A DNA stretch of 64,000 nucleotides. It comes from Mesorhizobium atlanticum (lineage in GTDB: Bacteria > Pseudomonadota > Alphaproteobacteria > Rhizobiales > Rhizobiaceae). Made by a program: the position numbers and the translations under genes. Shown one piece after another: positions 16,827 to 25,883 of this stretch. The stretch lies in NCBI RefSeq assembly GCF_003289965.1, contig NZ_QMBQ01000005.1:124001-188000 (forward strand). The letters are read 5' to 3'. Positions within the stretch are counted from its first letter, which is position 1, and each line of letters opens with the position of its first letter. The notes under the pieces were generated by a model that saw nothing but the letters and a program-made list of their open reading frames with translations, had not been told where the DNA came from and did no database searches.

Positions 16827-19244
16827 ATGGCAGTGACGCCGATCGTTGCTAAAGGCGCGCCCGGAATTCCCGCGCGCTGGACGTCAAGCGCCAAGAGCGG
16901 CGTCGGAACCGCCCTTTCGGCAAGAAGCCCGCTCTGGTTCACCACCAGCCACGGCATCCTGAACGACATTTACTATCCGCGTCTCGACAGCGCCTGCACG
17001 CGCGACCTGGGGCTGATCGTCACCGGCCCCGCCGGGTATTTTTCCGAAGAAAAGCGCGATGCGACCCACACCGTCGAATCCTTCGAGGACGGGGTACCCG
17101 GCTACAGGCTGACCAACACCGCGTCCGACGGCGCCTGCAAGATCGAGAAACGCATCGTTACGGATTCGAAACGACCCGTCCTGCTGCAGGAAATCGGTTT
17201 CACCGCGCTCAAGGGAGCGGCGACCGACTACCACGTTTACGCGCTGCTGGCGCCGCACCTCGTCAACGCCGGCATGGGCAACACGGCCTGGATCGGCGAG
17301 CATAAGGGACAGCGCCTTCTCTTTGCCACCGGGCGCGGCGTTTCGCTGGCGCTCGCCTCGTCCTTGCCCTGGGGCGCCTGTTCGGCCGGCTATGTCGGTT
17401 TTTCCGACGGCTGGCAGCAACTGCACGACAACGGGGCGCTCGACCCTTCCTGCCAGGCCGCCGAAAACGGCAATGTCGCGCTCACCGGCGAGATCGGCTT
17501 TTCGGCCGGCAAGACAGTCGCCTTGCTGGCGCTCGGCTTCGGCGCTTCGCCGCAAGAAGCCGCCGACCTTGCGCTTGCAAGCCTGAAAGAGGGTTTCGAG
17601 CCGGCAGCGAAAACCTATGTCGAGAACTGGCGGAAATTCCAGGCGGGGCTGGAAAAGCTCGACCGCCGCGGCGCTTCCGGTCTGAACACCTACCGCGCCA
17701 GCACGGCGGTGCTGGCAACGCATCTTTCGATCGCCAGGCCCGGCGCCGCCGTCGCCAGCCTGTCGATTCCCTGGGGCTTCAACAAGGGCGACGACGACCT
17801 CGGCGGCTATCACCTCGTCTGGCCGCGCGACCTTGTCGAGACGGCGGGCGGCTTCCTCGCCGCCGGCGACGGCAGGCAGGCGCTGCAGATCCTCACCTAT
17901 CTGCGTTCGATCCAGCAGCCGGACGGCCACTGGCCGCAGAATGTCTGGTCCGACGGCACCGCCTATTGGCCCGGCATCCAGATGGACGAGTGCGCCTTCC
18001 CGCCGCTGCTTGCCGACGCCTTGCGCCGCGCCGGCCACCTGCCGAAGTCGAAACTCGCCGACTTCCTGGCCATGATCGAGAACGCGGCCGCCTATGTCGT
18101 GCGCAACGGCCCGGTCACCGGCGAGGACCGCTGGGAAGAGGATGCCGGCTACAGCCCGTTCACGCTGGCCGTGGAGATAGCGGGGCTGCTCGCCGCGGCC
18201 GACATGCTCGAAGCCTGCGGTAAAAGTGAGCCGGCGAACTATCTGCGCGAGACCGCCGATTGCTGGAACGATCAGATCGAGCGCTGGACCTACGTCACGG
18301 GCACGGAGGCAAGCGCCAGGGTGGGCGTCGAAGGCTACTATGTCCGCATCGCCCCGCCCGACGATGGCGGCGCCGCCTCACCGAAGGACGGCTTCGTGCC
18401 GATCAAGAACCGGCCGCCGGCCGATACCGACAGACCGGCGGAAGCCATCATCAGCCCGGACGCGCTGGCGCTGGTCCGTTTCGGGCTCAGAGCCGCGGAT
18501 GACCCGCGCATCCTGAACACCGTCAAGGTGATCGACGCCGAGCTGCGCTGCGACCTGCCGCAAGGGCCGCTCTGGTACCGCTATAGCGGCGACGGCTATG
18601 GCGAGCACGAGGACGGCTCGCCCTTCGACGGCACCGGCCAGGGACGGCCGTGGCCGTTGCTTGCCGGCGAGCGCGCCCATTACGAGCTGGCCGCCGGCCG
18701 CAAGGACAAGGCGGCGCAGTTGCTTGAGACGTTCGAACGCTCGGCCGGCGTGGGTGGCCTTCTGCCCGAGCAGGTCTGGGATCGCCCCGATATGCCGGAC
18801 CGCGAGCTGTTGCTGGGCAAGCCGTCGGGCAGCGCCATGCCGCTGGTCTGGGCGCATGCCGAGCACATCAAGCTGTTGCGATCGCTGCGCGACGGCGCCG
18901 TCTTCGACTTGCCGCCTCAGGGCGTAGAGCGCTACATCAAGCAAAAGACCGTCGCGCCATTCAGGACGTGGCGCTTCAACAACAAGATCCGCTCCATCCC
19001 CGCCGGCAAGGCGCTGCGCGTCGAATTGTCAGCGCCCGGCGTCGTCCATTGGAGCAGCGACAAATGGCTTACGGTGCAGGACAGCAGGACGGTGGAGAAC
19101 GCGTTCGGCATCCATCTGGTGGATTTGCCCGTTGACCGCCTGCGGCCGGGAACCACCATCGTCTTCACTTTTTTCTGGCCGGAAGCGATGCGTTGGGAGA
19201 ATGTCGACTTCACCGTCGCGATCGACCAACCAAACGGCCAGTGA
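16827..19244 (+). CDS. GH15 glucoamylase-type glycoside hydrolase
   Basis: 805-residue glycoside hydrolase family 15 enzyme expected to release glucose from alpha-glucan or a related alpha-glucoside. An N-terminal beta-sandwich (about residues 1-270) precedes the (alpha/alpha)6 barrel. The barrel shows GGYHLVWPRDLVET (about residues 326-339), GEDRWEEDAGYSP (general-acid Glu, about 435) and LLPEQVWDR (general-base Glu, about 648). A C-terminal domain follows. There is no signal peptide, so it should act in the cytoplasm, on stored glucan or an imported oligosaccharide; GH15 also includes trehalases. The AGGAGG site 7 bases before the ATG is strong. First gene of an operon with gnd, zwf and a sugar kinase. 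Confidence 0.93.
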   Translation: MAVTPIVAKGAPGIPARWTSSAKSGVGTALSARSPLWFTTSHGILNDIYYPRLDSACTRDLGLIVTGPAGYFSEEKRDATHTVESFEDGVPGYRLTNTASDGACKIEKRIVTDSKRPVLLQEIGFTALKGAATDYHVYALLAPHLVNAGMGNTAWIGEHKGQRLLFATGRGVSLALASSLPWGACSAGYVGFSDGWQQLHDNGALDPSCQAAENGNVALTGEIGFSAGKTVALLALGFGASPQEAADLALASLKEGFEPAAKTYVENWRKFQAGLEKLDRRGASGLNTYRASTAVLATHLSIARPGAAVASLSIPWGFNKGDDDLGGYHLVWPRDLVETAGGFLAAGDGRQALQILTYLRSIQQPDGHWPQNVWSDGTAYWPGIQMDECAFPPLLADALRRAGHLPKSKLADFLAMIENAAAYVVRNGPVTGEDRWEEDAGYSPFTLAVEIAGLLAAADMLEACGKSEPANYLRETADCWNDQIERWTYVTGTEASARVGVEGYYVRIAPPDDGGAASPKDGFVPIKNRPPADTDRPAEAIISPDALALVRFGLRAADDPRILNTVKVIDAELRCDLPQGPLWYRYSGDGYGEHEDGSPFDGTGQGRPWPLLAGERAHYELAAGRKDKAAQLLETFERSAGVGGLLPEQVWDRPDMPDRELLLGKPSGSAMPLVWAHAEHIKLLRSLRDGAVFDLPPQGVERYIKQKTVAPFRTWRFNNKIRSIPAGKALRVELSAPGVVHWSSDKWLTVQDSRTVENAFGIHLVDLPVDRLRPGTTIVFTFFWPEAMRWENVDFTVAIDQPNGQ

Positions 19245-19277
19245 ATTCTTCTTTCCTCAAGCAATCGGGATGAAACC

Positions 19278-20291
19278 ATGCAGATCGGAATGATGGGACT
19301 GGGCAGGATGGGCGCCAACATGGTGCGGCGCCTGATGCGCGACGGCCATGAATGCGTCGTCTACGACATCAATTCGGCAAGCGTCGCCGGCATGGTCAAG
19401 GACGGCGCCATTGGCGCCGCCTCGCTGGAGGAGTTCGTTGGCAAGCTCGCCAAGCCGCGCTGCGCCTGGCTCATGCTGCCGGCCGCGATCACCGGCAGGA
19501 TCGTCGACCAGGTGGCAGCGCTGATGGAGCCGGGCGACATCATCATCGATGGCGGCAATTCCTACTACCATGATGCCGTCGACCAGGCGGCGAAGCTGGC
19601 GGTGAAGGGTATCAACTTCGTCGATGTCGGCACCAGCGGCGGCGTCTGGGGTCTCGAGCGCGGCTACTGCCTGATGATCGGCGGCCCGGACGAAGCGGTG
19701 AAGCATCTCGATTCGGTCTTCGCCACATTGGCGCCGGGCGCCGACGCGGGCGCCAATCCGCCCAAGGATGCCGGCACGGCGCCTTTCGGCTATCTCCATT
19801 GCGGACCGAGCGGCGCCGGCCATTTCGTCAAGATGGTGCACAACGGCATCGAATATGGCGTCATGGCCGCCTATGCCGAGGGCATGAACATCCTGAAATC
19901 GGCCAATGCCGGCAAAAGGCAGCGCACCGCCGACGCCGAGACGAGCCCGCTCGAAAACCCGCAATACTACCAGTTCGATATCGACCTGCCCCAGGTCGCC
20001 GAAGTCTGGCGGCATGGCAGCGTCATCGGTTCCTGGCTGCTCGATCTCACCGCCGGCGCGCTGAAGAGCGATCCGGCGCTCGTCCAGTTCGGCGGCCGCG
20101 TCTCCGACTCTGGCGAGGGACGCTGGACGCTGAAGGCGGCGATCGACACCGGCGTGCCCGCGCCGGTGCTGTCCTCGGCGCTGTTCGACCGCTTCTCCTC
20201 GCAGGGCGAATCGCAATTCGCCGACAAGCTCCTGTCCGCCATGCGCTATGCCTTCGGCGGCCATGTCGAAAAGCCCAAGGCCGGCGCGTGA
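19278..20291 (+). CDS. gnd: 6-phosphogluconate dehydrogenase (decarboxylating), short form
   Basis: Oxidises 6-phosphogluconate to ribulose-5-phosphate and CO2, reducing NAD(P)+. At 337 residues it belongs to the short GndA/YqeC-like class rather than the 470-residue E. coli form. The Rossmann [13 protein letters not shown] is at residues 7-19. [25 protein letters not shown] (substrate loop) and [16 protein letters not shown] (catalytic Lys) are all intact. It starts 33 bases after the glucoamylase gene and is followed 13 bases later by zwf, an evident operon. Confidence 0.95.
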   Translation: MQIGMMGLGRMGANMVRRLMRDGHECVVYDINSASVAGMVKDGAIGAASLEEFVGKLAKPRCAWLMLPAAITGRIVDQVAALMEPGDIIIDGGNSYYHDAVDQAAKLAVKGINFVDVGTSGGVWGLERGYCLMIGGPDEAVKHLDSVFATLAPGADAGANPPKDAGTAPFGYLHCGPSGAGHFVKMVHNGIEYGVMAAYAEGMNILKSANAGKRQRTADAETSPLENPQYYQFDIDLPQVAEVWRHGSVIGSWLLDLTAGALKSDPALVQFGGRVSDSGEGRWTLKAAIDTGVPAPVLSSALFDRFSSQGESQFADKLLSAMRYAFGGHVEKPKAGA

Positions 20292-20304
20292 GGGGAGAGA
20301 CGGC

Positions 20305-21681
20305 ATGAGCCAGGAGAGGTCCGACACGCTGGTGCTTTTCGGAGCGACCGGCGACCTTGCGCACAAGAAGATATTCCCGGCGCTCTACCAGATGGTCGCC
20401 AAGGGAACGCTGACCGAGCCGGTCATCGGCGTCGCCTTCGACCCGTGGGACCTGCCCAAACTGGTGGACCGCGCCCGCGACGGCATTGTCACCGCGCTGG
20501 GCAGCATCGACGACATGGTCTTTGCCAAGCTCGCCTCACTGCTGCGCTATGTCAGCGGCGACTACCGCGACAGCGCCACCTTCGAGAAGCTGAGGACGGC
20601 GCTGGGCCCGGCGCAACACCCGCTGCACTACATGGCCGTGCCGCCAACGATGTTCGAGACCGTCGTGCAGGGGTTGGAGCAGTCCGGCACTGCGCGCGGC
20701 GCGCGGCTGATGATCGAAAAACCCTTCGGCCACGACCTGCAGTCGGCGCGCTGGTTGAACCGGGTGCTGCATCTGGTGTTCGACGAGCAGTCGATCTTCC
20801 GCATCGACCACTATCTTGGCAAGGAAGCGATCCAGAACCTGCTCTATTTCCGCTTCGCCAACTCTTTCCTCGAGCCGATCTGGAACCGCAACTTCGTCGA
20901 GAGCGTGCAGATCACCATGGCCGAGGATTTCGGCATCGAGGGCCGAGGCAAATTCTATGACGATGTCGGCTGCATCCGCGACGTCATCGAGAACCACCTG
21001 CTCAACATCCTTCTTCTGCTTGCCATGGAGCCGCCGGTCGGCCGCTCGGCCGACGACCTGATCGACGAGAAGGTGCAGGTGCTGCGCGCGATCCGCACGC
21101 TGACCAGGGACGACGTCGTGCGCGGCCAGTTCGACGGCTATCTGGCCGAGCCGGGCGTCAGGCCCAACTCGCCGGTCGAGACCTTCGCCGCGGTGCGCTT
21201 CTTCGTCGACACCTGGCGCTGGCGCGACGTGCCCTTCTTCATCCGCGCCGGCAAGAACATGCCGGTGCACGCCACCGAGGTGATCGTGCGGCTGAAGCGG
21301 CCGCCGCTCGACGTCTTCGATCCGATCAAGCCGGACGATGCCAATTATGTGCGCTTCCGCATCGACCCGCAGGTGGCGATCTCGATCGGCGCCCAGCGCA
21401 AGAGGCCCGGCGACGATATGATCGGCGAGCAGGTGGAGCTGACCGCGCTGGACGATACCAAGGGCGACATGCCGCCCTATGAACGGCTGATCGGCGACGC
21501 CATGAACGGCAACGGCCAGCTCTTCACGCGCCAGGACGCCGCCGAGCTTGCCTGGCGCATCGTCGGTCCGGTGCTCGGCGACACCACGCCGCCGGCAATC
21601 TATGCGCCCAAGACCTGGGGACCGGCCGACGCCATGAAAGGTTTCGGCCCGCCCGATGGCTGGATCAATCCGACCAGATAA
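20305..21681 (+). CDS. zwf: Glucose-6-phosphate 1-dehydrogenase
   Basis: Oxidises glucose-6-phosphate to 6-phosphogluconolactone with NADP+, the entry step of the oxidative pentose-phosphate or Entner-Doudoroff route. 458 residues from the ATG at 20305, which has AGGGGAGA upstream; an earlier in-frame ATG at 20248 lies inside gnd and is not needed. The coenzyme loop is [16 protein letters not shown] (about residues 12-27) and the active-site motif is RIDHYLGKE (about residues 167-175), with the catalytic His. The 13-base gap from gnd indicates one transcript. No phosphogluconolactonase gene is present in the cluster. Confidence 0.96.
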   Translation: MSQERSDTLVLFGATGDLAHKKIFPALYQMVAKGTLTEPVIGVAFDPWDLPKLVDRARDGIVTALGSIDDMVFAKLASLLRYVSGDYRDSATFEKLRTALGPAQHPLHYMAVPPTMFETVVQGLEQSGTARGARLMIEKPFGHDLQSARWLNRVLHLVFDEQSIFRIDHYLGKEAIQNLLYFRFANSFLEPIWNRNFVESVQITMAEDFGIEGRGKFYDDVGCIRDVIENHLLNILLLLAMEPPVGRSADDLIDEKVQVLRAIRTLTRDDVVRGQFDGYLAEPGVRPNSPVETFAAVRFFVDTWRWRDVPFFIRAGKNMPVHATEVIVRLKRPPLDVFDPIKPDDANYVRFRIDPQVAISIGAQRKRPGDDMIGEQVELTALDDTKGDMPPYERLIGDAMNGNGQLFTRQDAAELAWRIVGPVLGDTTPPAIYAPKTWGPADAMKGFGPPDGWINPTR

Positions 21682-21700
21682 CGTTCCGGGGAGGAGGGAA

Positions 21701-22405
21701 ATGGCGAAGGCAGCAAAGACCACCGCGACGAGCAGCGAGCCGATCGTGCTCAGCATCGATGTCGGCGGCTCGCATGTGAAGATCCTCACCAGCGCCGGCG
21801 GCGAAATGCGCCGCGTCCCATCCGGCCCGAGCCTGACGCCCGACAAGGTCGTCGCTTCGGTCAGGGATCTCGCCGAGGGCCTGAACTTCGACGTGATATC
21901 GATGGGTTATCCCGGCCCCGTGTCGGACAATAAGCCCTCGCTCGATCCCTTCAATCTCGGCAAGGGCTGGAACGGCTATGATTTCACCGCCGCCTTCGGC
22001 AAACCGGTGAAACTCGTCAACGATGCGCTGATGCAGGCGATCGGCAGCTATGACGGGGGCCGCATGCTGTTCCTGGGCCTCGGCACCGGGCTGGGGGCCG
22101 CCATGATCATCAGGAATGTCGGCCAGCCGATGGAGCTTGCCCATCTGCCTTACAAAAAGGGGGCGACTTTCGAGGACTATGTCGGCGAGCGCGGCCTGGT
22201 GAAGCACGGGAAGAAGAAGTGGCGCAAATACGTTTTCGACGTGGTCGGCAGGCTTCGCGCCGCCTTGCAGCCGGACTATGTCGTGATCGGCGGCGGCAAT
22301 GTCGACAAGCTCGATGAATTGCCTGAAAAATCCCGGCGCGGCGACAACACTCGTGCTTTCGAGGGTGGTTTTCGTCTATGGCGCGACAAGGCGCTGATCG
22401 TCTGA
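21701..22405 (+). CDS. ROK-fold sugar kinase, polyphosphate-glucokinase-like
   Basis: 234-residue ASKHA kinase. The phosphate-1 loop is LSIDVGGSHVK (about residues 15-25), phosphate-2 is FLGLGTGLGAAM (about residues 122-133), followed by MELAHLPYKKG. The last resembles the ELGHL segment of polyphosphate glucokinases. The Cys-rich zinc motif of ordinary ROK kinases and repressors is missing, and there is no DNA-binding domain. It begins 19 bases after zwf with GAGGAGGG as ribosome-binding site. Position after glucoamylase, gnd and zwf fits a role in making glucose-6-phosphate. The phosphoryl donor (ATP or polyphosphate) is a guess. Confidence 0.85.
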   Translation: MAKAAKTTATSSEPIVLSIDVGGSHVKILTSAGGEMRRVPSGPSLTPDKVVASVRDLAEGLNFDVISMGYPGPVSDNKPSLDPFNLGKGWNGYDFTAAFGKPVKLVNDALMQAIGSYDGGRMLFLGLGTGLGAAMIIRNVGQPMELAHLPYKKGATFEDYVGERGLVKHGKKKWRKYVFDVVGRLRAALQPDYVVIGGGNVDKLDELPEKSRRGDNTRAFEGGFRLWRDKALIV

Positions 22406-22611
22406 TATTGTTACATTTCAGTATAATTGTTCAAAACAGCGTGTATTGACGCGACAAAACGTTGCGCCGCGCAGATTTGCCGACTAGGAATTCGCCAGCC
22501 TGCGGCCCCTGCGGCTTTCGAATTCGCCAAAAACGCTCGCAGCGCTTTGATATTACACACCGCGAAAGCCGGATCGGTTTCGCGGCCTTGCGGCAGAAAT
22601 GGAGGGACTAC

Positions 22612-23073
22612 GTGGACGAGGACACCAGCACAGCCAAGGAAATCGACCTGCTCGAGCTCACGGCTCACATCGTATCGGCCTATGTCGCGAAAAACCGCCT
22701 GCCTGCATCCGACCTGGGCGGACTGATCGCCAGCGTCGCCTCGTCGATCGGCGGCATCAGCCAGCCGTCGGAGCCCGCCGCGCCCCCGCCGGTCCCCGCC
22801 GTCAATCCCAGGCGCTCGGTGACGCCGGACTACATCATCTGTCTCGAAGACGGGAAGAAGTTCAAATCGCTGAAGCGCCATATCGGCGTGCATTTCGGCC
22901 TGACGCCGGAGGCTTACCGCACCAAATGGGGCTTGCCGGTCGACTACCCGATGGTCGCTCCCAATTATGCGGCCTCGCGTTCGCAGCTGGCAAAATCGAT
23001 CGGCCTCGGCCGCAAGGCGGAGCCGGAACCGGTGAAGCCAGCCAAGGGCAGGAAGGCCAAGGCGCCCGCCTGA
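22612..23073 (+). CDS. MucR/Ros family transcriptional regulator, non-canonical zinc finger
   Basis: 153-residue MucR/Ros-type DNA-binding regulator, the class that controls exopolysaccharide, motility and infection genes in rhizobia and Brucella. I start at the GTG at 22612 because GGAGGG lies 5 bases upstream; the longer ORF from 22462 has no support. The N-terminal oligomerisation region is IDLLELTAHIVSAYVAKN. The DNA-binding part is CLEDGKKFKSLKRHIGVH (about residues 74-91), then WGLPVDYPMVAPNYA. The second zinc Cys of Ros is replaced by Asp (C-x2-D-x9-H-x3-H), as in Mesorhizobium relatives reported to fold with altered or no zinc. An intrinsic terminator follows. Confidence 0.92.
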   Translation: MDEDTSTAKEIDLLELTAHIVSAYVAKNRLPASDLGGLIASVASSIGGISQPSEPAAPPPVPAVNPRRSVTPDYIICLEDGKKFKSLKRHIGVHFGLTPEAYRTKWGLPVDYPMVAPNYAASRSQLAKSIGLGRKAEPEPVKPAKGRKAKAPA

Positions 23074-23113
23074 AATCGCTCGCCTGAAACGCCCCTGCAC
23101 CAATGATTTGAGG

Positions 23114-23156
23114 AAGCCTGCCAAGCAATCCGCCTTGGCAGGCTTTCCGCTTTTAT
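23114..23156 (+). terminator. Intrinsic terminator after the MucR-type gene
   Basis: AAGCCTGCCAAG (23114-23125) pairs perfectly with CTTGGCAGGCTT (23134-23145), followed by TTCCGCTTTTA. It lies 41 bases after the regulator's stop codon and before the aminotransferase gene. Confidence 0.75.
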
Positions 23157-23191
23157 GGCTTGGTTACCACCGGAGATTGGGGGGACAGGCC

Positions 23192-24448
23192 ATGAACTAC
23201 GCCAGGATGCTGATCGAGAAGGAAGCGCCGGAGGAATACGGCTACGACCGCATCCGCTACAACCTTTCCGAAAGCTCGATCGCCGACCAGAAACTCTCCG
23301 ACATCGGTCTGACGCTGCCGGACCTCACGCTGTTCTACGGCGAGCATCGCGGCGACAAGAACTTGCGCGCGCTGATCGCCGGGCAGGACAAGGGCCTTTC
23401 CCCTGACGATGTGCTGGTGACCGCGGGCGCGGCCGGCGCGCTGTTCATCATCGCCACGTCGTTGCTGTCGCCCAGTGACCATCTCGTCGTCGTGCGGCCG
23501 AATTACGCCACCAACATCGAGACGCCGAAGGCGATCGGCTGCGCCATCTCCTATGTCGATCTCGATTTCGACCAGGGCTTCGCCGTCGACATCGGGCGCA
23601 TGAAGGCCGAGATCCGGCCAAACACCAAACTGATCAGCGTCACCTGCCCGCACAATCCGACCGGCACGATGATGACCCGCGCCGATCTCGACGCGCTGAT
23701 CGCGCTTGCCGAACATCACAAATGCCGGCTGCTGGTCGACGAGACCTATCGCGACCTCTCCTATGGCGAGCGCCTGCCCGCGGCGGCCTCGCTCAGCCCA
23801 AGCGCGATCAGTGTCTGCTCGCTCTCCAAGGCCTTCGGCATTCCGGGCATCCGCATCGGCTGGCTCGCGACCCGCGATCCGAAGCTGCAGGAAACCTTCC
23901 TCGCCGCCAAGGAGCAGATCGGCATCTGCGGCAGCGTCGTCGACGAAGCGATCGCGCTCGCCGTGCTAGAACGCCGTGATGCCTTCCTGACGTCGCTGCT
24001 GCCGGACATGGCAAGGCGCCGCGACATCGTGCAAGCTTGGATCGACGGCGAACCTCTTGTCGACTGGGTGCGGCCGCAAGGCGGCGTGGTCGGCTTCCCC
24101 CGTCTCAATGTCGATGCCGGCTTCGACCTCGACCGATTCTACACCCGCCTGCTGGAGGAGCATGGCGCCTATGTCGGCCCAGGTCACTGGTTCGAGATGC
24201 CGAAGCGCTTCTTCCGCCGGCTTCGGCTGGCCGACGGAAGCCGAGCTTCGCGGCGGCCTCGACGCAATCTCCGCCGCGTTGCGGGACTGAGCCGCGATCT
24301 TGCGCAAAAGATTCGATTTTCTTTTGATCCGGCGCGGATTTTTTGCGCGCATGGCAGGACGAACTGGGCTAAAGCGTTCTGGCCGGACCAGCGCCCACCG
24401 TGGAAGTGCCCCGCCGGCCATTGTCGCAACGGGGCCCTCAAATCATGA
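23192..24448 (+). CDS. PLP-dependent aminotransferase (class I/II), frameshifted near the C-terminus
   Basis: Fold-type I aminotransferase. CPHNPTGTMM (about residues 152-161), VDETYRDLSYG (cofactor Asp/Tyr) and VCSLSKAFGIPGIRIGW (Schiff-base Lys near residue 214, phosphate-binding Arg) are all intact. From the ATG at 23192 the frame continues sensibly to FEMPKRFFR and then turns into Arg-rich nonsense ending at 24448. The expected C-terminus (GFGWPTEAELRGGLDAISAA, then LRD and stop at 24290) is encoded in another forward frame from about 24220. A 2-base loss or 1-base gain near 24217-24220 explains this. The native gene would have been about 23192-24290. The substrate is unknown. Confidence 0.85.
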   Translation: MNYARMLIEKEAPEEYGYDRIRYNLSESSIADQKLSDIGLTLPDLTLFYGEHRGDKNLRALIAGQDKGLSPDDVLVTAGAAGALFIIATSLLSPSDHLVVVRPNYATNIETPKAIGCAISYVDLDFDQGFAVDIGRMKAEIRPNTKLISVTCPHNPTGTMMTRADLDALIALAEHHKCRLLVDETYRDLSYGERLPAAASLSPSAISVCSLSKAFGIPGIRIGWLATRDPKLQETFLAAKEQIGICGSVVDEAIALAVLERRDAFLTSLLPDMARRRDIVQAWIDGEPLVDWVRPQGGVVGFPRLNVDAGFDLDRFYTRLLEEHGAYVGPGHWFEMPKRFFRRLRLADGSRASRRPRRNLRRVAGLSRDLAQKIRFSFDPARIFCAHGRTNWAKAFWPDQRPPWKCPAGHCRNGALKS

Positions 24449-25683
24449 CAGCCGAAGCAACTTCACCCGACCAGCGTTACGCCGCGTTCCGGCACCGCCC
24501 GTTCCTCAGCTACTGGACGGCGCGTTTCCTCACCACCTTCGCCACCATGATCGTGTCCGTCGCCGTCGGCTGGCAGGTCTATGACCTGACCCGCGACCCA
24601 TTCGATCTCGGCATTGTCGGCATCGTCCAGTTCCTGCCTTCGCTGCTCCTGGTCCTAGTCACCGGCGTCGTCGCCGACCGCTTCGGCCGCCGCCTGATCA
24701 TGACGCTGGCGACATTGGTCGAGGCCGGCTGCGCGTTGGTCCTGCTGCTCCTGACATTGCGCGGCCTGCACGGTCCGCTGCCGATCTTCGCGGTGCTGGT
24801 GATGTTCGGCATTGCGCGGGCCTTCTACGGCCCGGCTTCGTCCTCGCTGTTCGCCAACCTCGTGCCGCAGGAGGATTTCGCCAACGCGATCGCCTGGAAC
24901 TCGTCGGCCTGGCAGACGGCGACCATCGTCGGCCCGGTCGCCGGCGGCCTGCTCTACGGCGTTTCGGCCGAAGCGGCATACGCAACCGCCGCCATCCTGA
25001 TGCTTGCCGCCGCCGTGCTCATCTTCACCATTCCGAAGCCGGCGCAGCAGACGGCCACCGACAAGCCGACGATGCAGACGCTGTTTGCCGGCTTCGGCTA
25101 TATCTGGAGCGAGAAGATCGTGCTCGGCGCGATCTCGCTCGACCTCTTCGCCGTGCTTCTATCCGGCGCCTCGGCGCTGCTGCCGGTCTATGCGCGCGAT
25201 ATATTGGAGCTTGGCCCGTGGGGCCTAGGCCTGCTGCGCTCGGCGCCCGGCATCGGCGCCATCTGCGTTGCCGTCTGGCTTGCCGGCCATCCGATCCGCG
25301 ACCAAGCCGGCAAGATCATGCTGGGCTTCGTCGCCCTGTTCGGCGCCTTCACCGTGCTGTTCGGCGTCTCGACCATCACCTGGCTGTCGATCCTGGCACT
25401 CGCTCTGCTCGGCGCCACCGACATGTTCAGCGTCTATATCCGCGAGACGCTGATCCAGCTCTGGACACCGGATGAGGTGCGCGGCCGCGTCAATGCCGTC
25501 AACCAGGTCTTCGTCGGCGCCTCCAACGAAGTCGGCGAATTCCGCGCCGGCACCATGGCGGCGCTGATCGGCACGGTTCCCGCCGTGGTGATCGGTGGCA
25601 TCGGCGCCATCGCCGTCGCCGGCCTGTGGGCGTACCTGTTCCCGGCGCTGCGGAAGGTGCGGCACTTGAACAGCCGCAATTGA
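24445..25683 (+). CDS. MFS transporter (EntS/MFS_3-like exporter)
   Basis: 412-residue major facilitator protein with about 12 hydrophobic helices. Motif A between helices 2 and 3 is GVVADRFGRR (about residues 70-79), and FYGPASSSLFANLVPQEDFANA is typical of the MFS_3 (enterobactin-exporter EntS-like) branch. I start at ATG 24445 (MTAEATSPD), not the earlier in-frame ATG at 24400. A degenerate copy of its last 30 or so codons is found 3 kb downstream at 28632-28741. The exported compound is unknown. Confidence 0.9.
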   Translation: MTAEATSPDQRYAAFRHRPFLSYWTARFLTTFATMIVSVAVGWQVYDLTRDPFDLGIVGIVQFLPSLLLVLVTGVVADRFGRRLIMTLATLVEAGCALVLLLLTLRGLHGPLPIFAVLVMFGIARAFYGPASSSLFANLVPQEDFANAIAWNSSAWQTATIVGPVAGGLLYGVSAEAAYATAAILMLAAAVLIFTIPKPAQQTATDKPTMQTLFAGFGYIWSEKIVLGAISLDLFAVLLSGASALLPVYARDILELGPWGLGLLRSAPGIGAICVAVWLAGHPIRDQAGKIMLGFVALFGAFTVLFGVSTITWLSILALALLGATDMFSVYIRETLIQLWTPDEVRGRVNAVNQVFVGASNEVGEFRAGTMAALIGTVPAVVIGGIGAIAVAGLWAYLFPALRKVRHLNSRN

Positions 25684-25883
25684 TTGAGCGCCAGACCTAA
25701 GCCGTGGATCCGACGCCCAGGCCAGGCAGCTTGCGCCAATATTCGCCACCGCCTTCATCGGTCTACCTATCGCCACACCCATCAAAGTTTCGCCACCGGG
25801 CAACGTGAATGGCTTCACGGTGCGACCGCTCCCGTTTGTTACTATGCGCCGGCAAGTAATGCGGCGACGAAGGGGGCAAGCTT

